From Sulfitobacter albidus (lineage in GTDB: Bacteria; Pseudomonadota; Alphaproteobacteria; Rhodobacterales; Rhodobacteraceae), in contig NZ_CP073581.1 in the NCBI RefSeq assembly GCF_018200035.1, positions 430,501 to 494,500 on the forward strand: a DNA stretch of 64,000 nucleotides. Reading direction: 5' to 3'. How positions within the stretch are numbered: the first letter of the stretch is position 1; each line of letters opens with the position of its first letter. The notes under the pieces are model-generated. The model made no database searches, was not told where the DNA came from, and saw only the letters and a program-made list of their open reading frames with translations. This document shows positions 29,187 through 38,043 of the stretch, one piece after another. The position numbers and the translations under genes are program-made.

Positions 29187-30221
29187 TCAGAGAGGCATCA
29201 GCGCCCAATAATCGAGATCCAGCAGCACCTCGGGGAGGTATTTGCCGTCCTCACCGCGCAGCGCAAAGGGCGCGCCGCCCTTGGTCGCGACGAGCCGCAG
29301 CCGGATGGCGCCGACGCCGGGGGCGGCGGTTTCGGCGCGGTCCAGCACTTCGGACCACGCGCGGATGGTGTCGCCCGCAAGGCAAGGGTTGGCGTGGGCA
29401 CCGCCGTTGAGTCCCACGATCATCTGGGCATTCGCCAGCCCGTTGAACGACAGCGCGCGCGCCATCGAGATCACGTGCCCGCCGTAGATCAGGCGCGAGC
29501 CGTCGGGCCGCGCGGAGGTGTCGAAATGCACCTTGGCCGTGTTCTGCCACAGGCGGGTGGCCATCATGTGCTCGGCCTCTTCCACGGTGACGCCGTCGAC
29601 GTGGTCGATGATCTCGCCCACGGCGTAGTCGCCCCAGCGGTGCGGCTCGCCCGCCAGCGCAAAGTCGTAGCGGGTGAAATCGAGGCCGTCGGGGATGACC
29701 AGATCGGACGCGGCGAGCGCCTTGGGCAGGTCGGGGACCACGGGGTCGGGTGCGGGGGCGTCGGCGTTGCGTTTGCGCACCATGACCCAGCGCACGTAGT
29801 CGAGCACATCCGCGCCGTGCTGGTTGATGCCACGGGTGCGCACGTAGACCACGCCGGTCTTGCCGTTGGAGTTCTGCTTGACCCCGATCACCTCGGACAC
29901 GGAGCGCAGGGTGTCACCCGGCCAGACGGGGGCCAGCCAGCGCCCCTGCGCGTAGCCCAGATTGGCCACGGCGTTGAGCGACACGTCCGGCACGGATTTG
30001 CCAAAGACGGTGTGGAACGCCACCAGATCGTCGAGCGGGCTGGCCGGCAGGCCGCAGGATTGTGCAAACAGATCCGAAGAATAGAGCGCGTGGCGCGCGG
30101 GGTAGAGCGCGTGGTAGAGCGCGCGTTCGCCCGCCCCCACGGTGCGCGGTACGGCGTGGTGCAGCGTATCGCCGACGGCATAATCCTCGAAAAACCGGCC
30201 TGCGTTGGTTTTGGTGGTCAT
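29187..30221 (-). CDS. mch: Mesaconyl-CoA hydratase (beta-methylmalyl-CoA dehydratase)
   Basis: Hydrates mesaconyl-(C1)-CoA to beta-methylmalyl-CoA in the ethylmalonyl-CoA pathway of acetate assimilation. 344 residues with two MaoC-like hotdog halves: FFEDYAVGDTLHHAVPRTVG at the N-terminus and RWGDYAVGEIIDHVDGVTVEEAEHM in the middle, the latter carrying an Asp/His pair typical of R-hydratases. Identification rests on this two-domain layout plus adjacency to mcl2. It is the last gene of a four-gene minus-strand operon. Confidence 0.88.
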   Translation of the reverse strand: MTTKTNAGRFFEDYAVGDTLHHAVPRTVGAGERALYHALYPARHALYSSDLFAQSCGLPASPLDDLVAFHTVFGKSVPDVSLNAVANLGYAQGRWLAPVWPGDTLRSVSEVIGVKQNSNGKTGVVYVRTRGINQHGADVLDYVRWVMVRKRNADAPAPDPVVPDLPKALAASDLVIPDGLDFTRYDFALAGEPHRWGDYAVGEIIDHVDGVTVEEAEHMMATRLWQNTAKVHFDTSARPDGSRLIYGGHVISMARALSFNGLANAQMIVGLNGGAHANPCLAGDTIRAWSEVLDRAETAAPGVGAIRLRLVATKGGAPFALRGEDGKYLPEVLLDLDYWALMPL

Positions 30222-30224
30222 GTC

Positions 30225-30428
30225 CTAGTGCTCTCCGAGCTTTGTGTCTGGGGTGTAGGTGCCGGGGGCCTCTTTGACGACGGCCTGACCGCAGCGCATC
30301 ACGCCTGCGGCGTGGTCCCACGTCTGGGTGGGGGAGCCGTGCAGTTCCCACCCTTTGTTGAGCGCATCGGTGACCTTGTGACAGAAGGCGGAGGTGTCCT
30401 GCTCGGACAGGAAGCGGTAGAGTTTCAT
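30225..30428 (-). CDS. DUF1737 small protein
   Basis: 67-residue soluble protein starting MKLYRFLSEQDTSAFCHKVTDALNKGWELHGSPT, the DUF1737 signature. Function unknown. It sits between mch (3-base gap) and the NnrU-like gene (3-base gap), so it is part of the mcl2-mch operon. Confidence 0.85.
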   Translation of the reverse strand: MKLYRFLSEQDTSAFCHKVTDALNKGWELHGSPTQTWDHAAGVMRCGQAVVKEAPGTYTPDTKLGEH

Positions 30429-30431
30429 GGG

Positions 30432-30985
30432 TTATCCAAAGGGATTGACGCCGAGAGCGTAGTGGATGGAAGTGATGACGATGAGCATCACCAGCGTGAT
30501 GACCGCAAGACGGATGTAGGTCTTGCGGCCTGCGGGGCGGGGGGCGTCCAGTCGGGCTCTGCCCGGTTGATGAGGATGACCTGCGCCACCGCCCAGGCGA
30601 GCAGCCCGCCGAACAGCACGATCGCGGCCAGATCACCGTTCACCAGCAGGTGCGCGATGGCCCAAAGCTTGAACCCCAGAAGCTGCGGATGGCGGGTCTT
30701 GTAGGCGGGCCATGCCTTGGCGCCCTTGGCGGCACTTGAGCCGTAGATCCAGAGGGCAGCGATCATCAACAGGTTGTTGAGGCCTGTGAACCATGGGGGC
30801 GGGGTCCACACGGGGATGAAATCGGCGGCGCGATAGCCCAGCACCATCAGCACGACGGAGGCCACGATCAGGACCGCGATGATCCCCTTGCCGGGGTCGC
30901 CGAGGCGCGCGCGGGCGTCGGGGGCGAGACGTTTGAAATAATGCGCGGCGATCCAGAGGATCAGGCCGAGGATCAGCAGGGTCAT
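30432..30985 (-). CDS. NnrU-family membrane protein, frameshifted
   Basis: About 184 residues and five hydrophobic segments, beginning MTLLILGLILWIAAHYFKR; the PQLLGFKLWAIAHLLVNGDLAAIVLFGG block with two His in membrane segments is the NnrU signature. In other bacteria NnrU is linked to denitrification or to carotenoid/heme-type isomerases. A missing base in G run 30534-30537 breaks the C-terminus; restoring it gives AGRKTYIRLAVITLVMLIVI and a stop at 30432-30434. Start overlaps the mcl2 stop by four bases. Confidence 0.8.
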
Positions 30986-31836
30986 GCGGACATCTCCGCG
31001 ATGGCAGTCGCTTTGGCGAGGATTTCGCGGGCGGTGGCGACGTGCAGGTTTTCGACGATCTTGCCGTCGACGACGGCAACGCCCTGGCCGGTGGCTTCGC
31101 ATTCCTCGAAGGCCGCGATCTGGCGCTGGGCGAGGTCGATCTCCTCCGCCGAGGGCGAAAAGGCGGCGTTGGCGACCTCAAGTTGGGCGGGGTGGATCAG
31201 TGTCTTGCCATCGAATCCCATGTCGCGGCCCTGATCGGCCTCGAGGCGCAGGCCCTCGTCATCCTTGAACGCGTTATAAACACCGTCGATGAGCGCCACG
31301 CCGTGCGCCTTGCCCGCCAGCACGCACAGGCCAAGGCCCGTCATCAGCGGCAGGCGGTCGGGGCGGGTGCGGGTTTGCAGATCCTTGTTGAGATCGTTGG
31401 TGCCCATGACCATGCCTTGCAGCCTGGGGTGGGCGGCGATGGCGGCGGCGTTGAGCATCCCCAACGGGGTTTCCATCATCGCCCAGAGCGGCGTATCGCC
31501 GGTGATCTGCGCCAGCGCGTCAAGATCCTGGGGGCCGTTGACCTTGGGCAGCAGGATCGCATCGGCGCCCATCGCGGCGGCGGCTTTTGCGTCGTCGGCG
31601 CCCCATTCGGTGTCGAGCCCGTTGATGCGCACGATGCGCATCCGCGCGCCGTAGCCGCCCTGCGCCAGTGCCTCGCGCAGGGTGTCGCGGGCGGTGGTCT
31701 TTTCTTCGGGGATGACCGCGTCTTCGAGGTCAAAGATGATGGCGTCGGCGGGCAAGCCGCGCGCCTTGTCGAGGGCGCGGGGTTTGGAGCCGGGGATATA
31801 GAGCACGGAGCGCAGCGGACGGGCGAGGGAGGGCAT
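30982..31836 (-). CDS. mcl2: (3S)-malyl-CoA thioesterase / HpcH-HpaI family (Mcl2-like)
   Basis: CitE/HpcH-type TIM barrel of 284 residues. RSVLYIPGSKPRALDKARGLPADAIIFDLEDAV, with the metal-binding Asp/Glu, is the family start, and AMMETPLGMLNAAAIAAHPRL carries the second metal ligand. The length and sequence resemble Mcl2 of Rhodobacter sphaeroides, which hydrolyses (3S)-malyl-CoA to malate, rather than the longer lyase Mcl1. ATG 31836 was chosen because it precedes the RPLRSVLYIPG start. First gene of the operon mcl2, NnrU-like, DUF1737, mch. Confidence 0.84.
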   Translation of the reverse strand: MPSLARPLRSVLYIPGSKPRALDKARGLPADAIIFDLEDAVIPEEKTTARDTLREALAQGGYGARMRIVRINGLDTEWGADDAKAAAAMGADAILLPKVNGPQDLDALAQITGDTPLWAMMETPLGMLNAAAIAAHPRLQGMVMGTNDLNKDLQTRTRPDRLPLMTGLGLCVLAGKAHGVALIDGVYNAFKDDEGLRLEADQGRDMGFDGKTLIHPAQLEVANAAFSPSAEEIDLAQRQIAAFEECEATGQGVAVVDGKIVENLHVATAREILAKATAIAEMSA

Positions 31837-32163
31837 GGCGGAGCCTTTCGAAGCGAGAGCGTAAGAATGTTGCGCGCAAGGGGCCACTTTGCGCCAAAGA
31901 TTTCAAGGATAATCGTGCCGCAGCGCAGCGGAAAAAGCCGCGCAACGTGGGGCGGACGCGGCGTTAACCGGGTTTTCAGGGCTTGTGGGGCAGCATGAGG
32001 GGGTGTTCGGCCACCGGGAGGGTCGCCTCGGCTTGGCCGCCGGGAGATGCGATGCAGCGGCGGGCACATCACCCCACGGGGGCACCCCTTTGTTTCACTG
32101 GCGAACCGCCAGCTGGGCCAGGGACAGGGGCCTGCCGCCTGACCATTGGAAAGGCACTTTGAC
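31837..32163. other. Divergent intergenic region, mcl2 / secreted protein
   Basis: 327 bases without a gene. Close to mcl2 are a 10-bp palindrome TTGCGCGCAA (31870-31879) and the dyad CTTTG-CGC-CAAAG (31887-31899), candidates for a regulator site. The half nearest the plus-strand gene shows no clear motif except GGAAAGG before ATG 32164. Confidence 0.5.
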
Positions 32164-32496
32164 ATGACCAAATCCGCAAAATTCCTGCATCTCGCGGCGC
32201 TGACCGCTGCTGCCGCCATCGTGATCGCGCTGGGCGGTCAGGCCGCCGCGCAATCCGCGCGCAACTGCGCGCCGCGCGACGTGGTCGTCGAACGGCTGGC
32301 CACCGGCTATGGCGAGACGCGCCAATCGGTTGGATTGGGGGCCAACAACGCGATGGTCGAGGTATTTGCCTCGGAGGAAACGGGCAGCTGGACGATCCTG
32401 ATCACGGCGCCCTCCGGGGTCAGCTGCCTTGTGGCGTCGGGCCAGTCGTTCGAGGAAGTGGCCGAGGCGCTGCCCGCCATAGGGTCCGACGCCTAG
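32164..32496 (+). CDS. Secreted hypothetical protein (110 aa)
   Basis: 110-residue protein with a signal peptide (1-28, ending AAAQ) and a mature domain with two Cys (RNCAPRDVV; GVSCLVASG). The motif VVERLATGYGETRQSVGLG followed by MVEVFASEETGSWTIL is common in short roseobacter periplasmic proteins of unknown role. ATG 32164 has GGAAAGG upstream. The stop TAG shares bases with the stop of the convergent TauE gene (CTAG at 32493-32496). Confidence 0.72.
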   Translation: MTKSAKFLHLAALTAAAAIVIALGGQAAAQSARNCAPRDVVVERLATGYGETRQSVGLGANNAMVEVFASEETGSWTILITAPSGVSCLVASGQSFEEVAEALPAIGSDA

Positions 32497-33248
32497 GTCA
32501 GCCCGTCCCAGATGAGTTTCACCCCCGTGAGCGTCAGCGCCACGTAGGTGATCGCGAAAAACAGCCGCTCCGGCACGATCCGGTGCGCGCGCACGCCCAG
32601 CCACGCGCCCAGCAGGGCAAAGGGGGCCAGGGCGAAATTGGCCTGCGTCGTCTCCCAGGTGAACATGCCGAGAAAGGCGTAGGGGACGAATTTGGCGATA
32701 TTGATCGCGAAAAAGACCAGTACAGAGGTCGCCTGATACCCCGTCTTGCCCAGACCGCGCGCTAGCAGGAATACGGCGGCGGGTGGCCCGCCCGCGTGAC
32801 TGATGAAGCTGGTGAATCCCGCCGCCACCCCGGCCACGGCGCCGCCCCAATCGGGCATGCGCCGTTGCCCCAGGGCCAGCGCGCCCGAGCGCGTCGCGAT
32901 CTGCCACGCGACAAACCCCAGCGAGATCGCGCCGATCAACAGACGCAGCAGATCCGGCGAGGCCACGCGAAACAGCGCCAGCCCCAGCAGCACACCCGGA
33001 ATGCCACCCGCGATCAGCAGCGCCGCCTCGCGCAGGTGCCAGCGGCCCCAGTAGGGGCGCAGAGTGGCCAGATCGACGAGCATCAGCATCGGCAGCATCA
33101 CCCCCAGCGCCAGCGCCGGATCGACCACCAGCGCCAGCATCGACGCGGCGGCGAATGCGGCACCAGAGCCAAAGCCCCCCTTGGATATTCCCGCAAAGAT
33201 CACGGCGGGGCCCGCCACCAGAAAGAATGTCGTGTCGAGTGTCAGCAT
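32493..33248 (-). CDS. TauE/SafE family sulfite/sulfonate-type membrane exporter
   Basis: 251-residue protein with seven or eight membrane segments. The duplicated TauE/SafE layout is visible in GISKGGFGSGAAFAAA (first half) and FTSFISHAGGPPAAVFLL (second half, HAGGPP motif). Family members move sulfite, sulfoacetate or related anions out of the cell; the substrate here is unknown. Not in an operon; convergent with the small secreted protein. Confidence 0.88.
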   Translation of the reverse strand: MLTLDTTFFLVAGPAVIFAGISKGGFGSGAAFAAASMLALVVDPALALGVMLPMLMLVDLATLRPYWGRWHLREAALLIAGGIPGVLLGLALFRVASPDLLRLLIGAISLGFVAWQIATRSGALALGQRRMPDWGGAVAGVAAGFTSFISHAGGPPAAVFLLARGLGKTGYQATSVLVFFAINIAKFVPYAFLGMFTWETTQANFALAPFALLGAWLGVRAHRIVPERLFFAITYVALTLTGVKLIWDGLT

Positions 33249-33375
33249 GGCGCCCCTTGAAACCCCGTCGCGGTGACTAGGTTTAATCGGGAACCAAGGC
33301 GCGGGTCAGGGATTAAGCCTCACATACCGCGCCAAGCTGCGCAACACAGCGCCTGTGTCTTTTGAAGGAGCACCG

Positions 33376-34530
33376 ATGAAACGCCTTTTGACTTCCACCG
33401 CCCTTGCCCTCGCGCTCAGCTCGCCCGCATGGGCGCAGTCGGTCCAGACCGAGGTGGGCGTGACCAAGATGCAACCCGACAGCCTGTTGGTGGGCGAGTT
33501 GATCGGCGAGCCGGTCTACAACTTCCGCGGCGTGCCCAACACGGATAACCCAATGCCGCTCGACGGGGCGAACCGGTTTGAGCGCATCGCGACAGTGAAG
33601 GACGTCATCATCAGCGCTGACGGTGAGGTTGAGGCGCTTGTGATGAGCGTCGGTGGTTTCTGGGGGCTGGCCGACCGCGAAGTCACGGCGGCGATGGACG
33701 GGCTGACGGTCGTCACGGACGTACGCGGCGACCGCTACCTGGTGATTTTCACGGATGAGGAAACGCTCGACGACGCGCCACGGTTCGACAAATTTGACGT
33801 GGTGAGTGCGGAGGGTGGCGACGACGCCGCCGAGACTGACGACGAAGAGATGGGCGAAGCCGAGGAGGAGGAAGGCGCGGATTCAGAGGCAGCCGAAGAC
33901 GAAGCCGCTGACGCCGAGAGCGGTGAGGAAGCCGCTGACGCTGAGGGCGGTGATGACGCTGCTGAGGCCGAGGGCGGTGAAGAAGCTGCTGAGGCCGAGG
34001 GCGGTGAAGAAGCTGCTGACGCTGAGGGCGGTGAGGACGCTGCTGAAGCCGAGGGTGGTGAGGAAGCCGCTGACGCTGAGGGCGGTGAGGAAGCTGCTGA
34101 CGCCGAGAGCGGTGAGGAAGCTGCTGAGGCTGAGGGCGGTGAGGACGCTGCTGAAGCCGAGGGTGGTGAGGAAGCTGCTGAAGCCGAGGGTGGTGAGGAA
34201 GCCGCTGGCGCCGAGGGTGGTGAGGAAGCTGCCGACGCCGAGGGTGGTGAGGAAGCTGCTGAGGCCGAGGGTGGTGAGCAAGCTGCTGACGCTGAGGGCG
34301 GTGAGGAAGCTGCCGACGCCGAGGGTGGTGAGGACGCTGCTGAGGCTGATGCTGGCGATGAGGCTTCTGAGGCCGAAACTGGCGACGCGGCTGCTGAGGC
34401 CGAGACTGCGGACGCGGCTGCCGAATCCGGTGCCGACGGGGATGCGGATGCGGCGGAAAGCGACGGTGCCGAGGCTGACGACGGCGATGCTGCGGACACC
34501 GATGAAGAAGACGACACTGCCAAAGAATAA
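33376..34530 (+). CDS. Secreted PRC-barrel protein with acidic nonapeptide-repeat tail
   Basis: 384 residues. Signal peptide (1-21, ending WAQS), a PRC-barrel-like domain (about 35-130, LVGELIGEPVYN...VKDVIISADGEVEALVMSVGGFWGLADREV), then a long acidic tail. From residue 180 the tail is 19 copies of a nonapeptide with consensus AEGGEEAAD/E (16 good, 3 diverged), then an acidic C-terminus. ATG 33376 was chosen over a longer in-frame ATG because the signal peptide starts there. The repeat unit of 27 bp keeps frame when it expands or contracts. Function unknown; perhaps cation binding or an envelope spacer. Confidence 0.8.
   Translation: MKRLLTSTALALALSSPAWAQSVQTEVGVTKMQPDSLLVGELIGEPVYNFRGVPNTDNPMPLDGANRFERIATVKDVIISADGEVEALVMSVGGFWGLADREVTAAMDGLTVVTDVRGDRYLVIFTDEETLDDAPRFDKFDVVSAEGGDDAAETDDEEMGEAEEEEGADSEAAEDEAADAESGEEAADAEGGDDAAEAEGGEEAAEAEGGEEAADAEGGEDAAEAEGGEEAADAEGGEEAADAESGEEAAEAEGGEDAAEAEGGEEAAEAEGGEEAAGAEGGEEAADAEGGEEAAEAEGGEQAADAEGGEEAADAEGGEDAAEADAGDEASEAETGDAAAEAETADAAAESGADGDADAAESDGAEADDGDAADTDEEDDTAKE
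33913..34425 (+). repeat. 27-bp coding tandem repeat, 19 units
   Basis: Nineteen direct units of 27 bases encoding nonapeptides, sixteen close to AEGGEEAA(D/E) and the last three degenerate (for example AETGDAAAE). Variation is mostly in the D/E codon at the unit end and in S for G. It leaves several frames open on both strands, which explains the spurious long antisense frames here. Confidence 0.88.
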
Positions 34531-34548
34531 TCCGGCACAGTTGTGTGA

Positions 34549-35601
<1,053 letters not shown>

Positions 35602-35628
35602 GCCTTGGGATGTTTGTGAGATCGAGAG

Positions 35629-35649
35629 CGCGCCTTCGGGCGCGTTTTT
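35629..35649 (+). terminator. Rho-independent terminator of mdh
   Basis: 6-bp stem CGCGCC/GGCGCG (35629-35634/35639-35644) with a TTCG tetraloop, then TTTTT. Classic intrinsic terminator, 27 bases after the mdh stop. Confidence 0.9.
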
Positions 35650-35665
35650 CGTTTGAGGGGACAGG

Positions 35666-36250
35666 ATGCACGTTCTGACGGTGATCGATCACCCCGATCC
35701 GGGGTCGTTCTCACACGCGGTTGCCGCGCGGTTTGGGGCCGGGGCGCGGTCTGCGGGGCATACGGTCGAGGTCGCGGACCTGCACGCCGAAGGGTTCGAC
35801 CCGCGCTGGACGCTTGCCGACATCGAGGCGGACGGCGCGGACGTGCCCGCCGATATCGCGGCGGAGCAGGCGCGGATTGCGCGGGCCGATGCGGTCTGTC
35901 TGGTGTTTCCGTTGTTCTGGTGGGGCATGCCTGCCATGACGAAGGGCTGGGTGGATCGGGTCTGGTCGTGGGGGTGGGCCTATGATCAGCTGGACGATCC
36001 AGAGCAATCGTTGCAGCGCCCGCGCAGCGGGGTGCTGCTGGTGCCCGCGGGCGCACGCTCGGACGAGATGGCGGCGCTGGGCCAGACCCGGGCGCTTGAG
36101 ACCGCGTGGATCGAGGGCACTTTCGGGTATTTTGGATTGGCCGACAGACGGTTGGAGCTGCTCTGCGGGGCCAGGGGCTCGGACGCGCGGCGCGCGGGGC
36201 TGCTGGACCGGGCCGAAGCGGTCGGCCGGGAATTGCGCGCACAAAAGTGA
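35666..36250 (+). CDS. NAD(P)H dehydrogenase (quinone), flavodoxin-2 fold
   Basis: 194-residue FMN/FAD protein of the flavodoxin-2 (NQO1/Kef-regulator YwrO-like) family. Flavin-binding segment VIDHPDPGSFSHAVAARF at the start, and LVFPLFWWGMPAMTKGWVDRVWSWGWAY, typical for quinone reductases. Expected to carry out two-electron reduction of quinones in the cytosol. ATG 35666 follows a GAGGGG stretch. It is followed 36 bases later by the DUF1194 gene. Confidence 0.85.
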   Translation: MHVLTVIDHPDPGSFSHAVAARFGAGARSAGHTVEVADLHAEGFDPRWTLADIEADGADVPADIAAEQARIARADAVCLVFPLFWWGMPAMTKGWVDRVWSWGWAYDQLDDPEQSLQRPRSGVLLVPAGARSDEMAALGQTRALETAWIEGTFGYFGLADRRLELLCGARGSDARRAGLLDRAEAVGRELRAQK

Positions 36251-36286
36251 GATGCGCAGGCGCATGGGGCGGGCTAGGGTCGGGGC

Positions 36287-36946
36287 ATGCGTGCGCTCCT
36301 TCCTTTCGTGTTTTCCTTTCTTCCGACGGCGGTGTTGCCCTGTGATCTGGCGCTGGTGCTGGCGGTGGATGTGTCGGGGTCGGTCGACCGGCGCGAATAC
36401 CGCATCCAGATGGACGGTCTGGCCGCCGCGCTGGGCGATGGCACTGTCGTGGATGCGCTGATTGAGGCGCAGGCGCGGGTCACGCTGATCCAGTGGTCGG
36501 GGGCCTCGCGCCAGCGCCAGACGATTCCCTGGCGGGCCGTAGAGAATGCCGACGATGTGGCGCGCTTTGCCGACGAGGTGGCGAATAACCCACGGGAATG
36601 GAAAAACTATTCGACCGCCGTGGGCGAGGCCGTGGGCCTTGCGCTGGAGGTCTTGCGCGAGGTCGAGGGATGCCGCCGACGGGTGATTGACGTCTCCGGT
36701 GACGGGGTCTCGAACGAGGGGGTTTTGCCGCAAGTGCACCGGCCCGCGCTGTCGGCGCGGGGCGTCACGCTCAACGCGCTGGCGATCGAGACGGATGACG
36801 ATGACCTGACTGCCTGGTTTTTCGAGAACCTCATCCACGGGGACGGCGCATTTGTGATCACAGCGAACGGGTTTGAGGACTATCCCGCCCAGATCCTGCG
36901 CAAATTGCAGCGGGAAGTGACGCGACAGGTGAGTCGGGGTCCGTGA
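36287..36946 (+). CDS. DUF1194 von Willebrand A-like secreted protein
   Basis: 219 residues with a short signal peptide (1-18, ending LPCD) and a vWA-like fold whose metal-ion-dependent adhesion motif DVSGSVDRREY starts near residue 28. IDVSGDGVSNEG and LNALAIETDDDDL are the other family blocks. DUF1194 proteins are common in Rhodobacteraceae; function unknown, possibly calcium-dependent envelope adhesion. The TGA at 36944-36946 overlaps the first operator upstream of sdhC, and another operator copy is inside the gene at 36853. Confidence 0.8.
   Translation: MRALLPFVFSFLPTAVLPCDLALVLAVDVSGSVDRREYRIQMDGLAAALGDGTVVDALIEAQARVTLIQWSGASRQRQTIPWRAVENADDVARFADEVANNPREWKNYSTAVGEAVGLALEVLREVEGCRRRVIDVSGDGVSNEGVLPQVHRPALSARGVTLNALAIETDDDDLTAWFFENLIHGDGAFVITANGFEDYPAQILRKLQREVTRQVSRGP
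36853..36862. promoter_or_regulatory. Single TGTGATCACA site inside the DUF1194 gene
   Basis: Perfect copy of the TCA-operon palindrome within the 3' end of the upstream gene, its centre 89 bp before the first site of the sdhC pair. It may be an auxiliary operator that permits DNA looping, or chance in a coding sequence (FVITA). Confidence 0.5.
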
Positions 36947-36971
36947 TCACACCTGCCGCCTTGTGATCACA
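36942..36971. promoter_or_regulatory. Paired palindromic operators upstream of sdhC
   Basis: CGTGATCACA (36942-36951, one mismatch) and TGTGATCACA (36962-36971), centres exactly 20 bp apart as upstream of sucC. They start 182 bases before sdhC, overlapping the DUF1194 stop codon. Bound by an unknown regulator, presumably shared with sucC. Confidence 0.72.
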
Positions 36972-36979
36972 AAAATGCT

Positions 36980-37000
36980 GCGCTGCGACAATTTGGCAGG
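36980..37000 (+). repeat. Repeated leader element, copy 1 (before sdhC)
   Basis: GCGCTGCGACAA followed by TTTGGCAGG. The same element, with one base fewer, recurs at 37889-37908 in the sdhD-sdhA gap. Position suggests a transcription or RNA-level signal of the sdh operon. Confidence 0.5.
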
Positions 37001-37123
37001 CCAAACCCTCAAAATAGCGGTAACAGCCGGGCATTTCCCGGTCTGACCGCGTGACAGCCGCGCAGAATTTGCTAGAACGGAACCCAAGTAGCCAACCGCC
37101 GTAGCCAAAAAGGAGCCAACCGC

Positions 37124-37507
37124 ATGGCTGATGTGAACCGGGGCAACCGCCCGCTGTCGCCGCATCTGACGATCTACCGCCCGCAGCTGACCTCGATGAC
37201 GTCGATCCTGACGCGGATCACGGGCAATGCCCTGCTGATTACGTCGTTGCTGATCGTGTGGTGGTTTCTGGCCGCTGCAACCAATGCGGCGTATTTCGAT
37301 ACGGTGAACGGGATCCTGACCAGCTGGTTCGGGGATCTGGTGATGTTTCTCAGCGTGCTTGGTATCTGGTACCACACGCTTGCGGGCGTGCGGCACCTGA
37401 TCTGGGACAACGCGGTGGCGATGGACATTCCCACAGCGGAAAAGCTGGGCTGGGCCTGTCTGGGCGGATCGGTCGTGCTGACGCTGATCACCGTCGTCGT
37501 GGTTTAA
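37124..37507 (+). CDS. sdhC: Succinate dehydrogenase cytochrome b556 subunit
   Basis: 127-residue membrane anchor of complex II with three membrane segments. SILTRITGNALL is the quinone-site Ser/Arg motif, and HTLAGVRHLIWDNA holds the heme-b ligand His. Together with SdhD it binds heme and ubiquinone and anchors SdhA/B. First gene of the sdh operon, ten bases before sdhD, with AAGGAG upstream. Confidence 0.95.
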   Translation: MADVNRGNRPLSPHLTIYRPQLTSMTSILTRITGNALLITSLLIVWWFLAAATNAAYFDTVNGILTSWFGDLVMFLSVLGIWYHTLAGVRHLIWDNAVAMDIPTAEKLGWACLGGSVVLTLITVVVV

Positions 37508-37517
37508 GGAGCATCCA

Positions 37518-37889
37518 ATGGCATATATGACAGACCGCAAACGGGCCGCAGGCCTTGGCTCGGCCAAGACGGGCACGGCGCATTTCTGGGCCATGAAGGT
37601 CAGCTCGGTAGCACTTTTGGTGCTGGTTCCGCTGTTCATCTTTACCTTTGGCGCGGCCCTTGGCGGCACGTATGAAGAGATCCTGGCCTACTACAGCCGT
37701 CCGTTCCCCGCGATTGTCGCGGCGCTGACGCTGGCGATCGGGTTCAAGCATTTCAACGACGGGGTGCAGACGCTGATCGAGGATTACGTGCACGGCATGG
37801 CCAACAAGATCGCGATCATCGTGATGACCTGCATCAGCTACGCTGCGGCGGCGGTGGGCATCTTTGCGATCGCGAAACTGGCGCTGTAG
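37518..37889 (+). CDS. sdhD: Succinate dehydrogenase hydrophobic membrane anchor subunit
   Basis: 123-residue anchor protein with three membrane segments; FKHFNDGVQTLIEDYVH carries the second heme His and the conserved quinone-site Asp-Tyr. Short basic N-terminus (MTDRKRAAGLGSAKTG) is typical of the alphaproteobacterial family. Preceded by AAGGAG. The 154-base gap to sdhA holds the second leader element. Confidence 0.93.
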   Translation: MAYMTDRKRAAGLGSAKTGTAHFWAMKVSSVALLVLVPLFIFTFGAALGGTYEEILAYYSRPFPAIVAALTLAIGFKHFNDGVQTLIEDYVHGMANKIAIIVMTCISYAAAAVGIFAIAKLAL

Positions 37890-37908
37890 CGCTGCGACAA
37901 ATGGCAGG
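37889..37908 (+). repeat. Repeated leader element, copy 2 (before sdhA)
   Basis: GCGCTGCGACAA then ATGGCAGG, beginning at the last base of the sdhD stop codon; near copy of 36980-37000. Confidence 0.5.
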
Positions 37909-38043
37909 GCGGGCAATTGCGCCGCCCGATGCTATGTAGACGGTCAAGTGGCGGGTCGCTCCGCCCATAGGGAATTCCGAAAGCGCGCGAGGGCGTGCAC
38001 AGAATGACGGGGCCACGTGCCCCTATCGCAGAAAGGGCTGACG

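Noticed and set aside
33913-34425. Regularly spaced repeats considered as a CRISPR array
   Set aside because: Units are contiguous 27-bp coding repeats without spacers and remain in frame within a secreted protein.
35680-35693. 14-bp palindrome GGTGATCGATCACC at the start of the flavodoxin-fold gene
   Set aside because: It lies in the codons for the conserved VIDHP flavin motif, so the sequence is explained by the protein.
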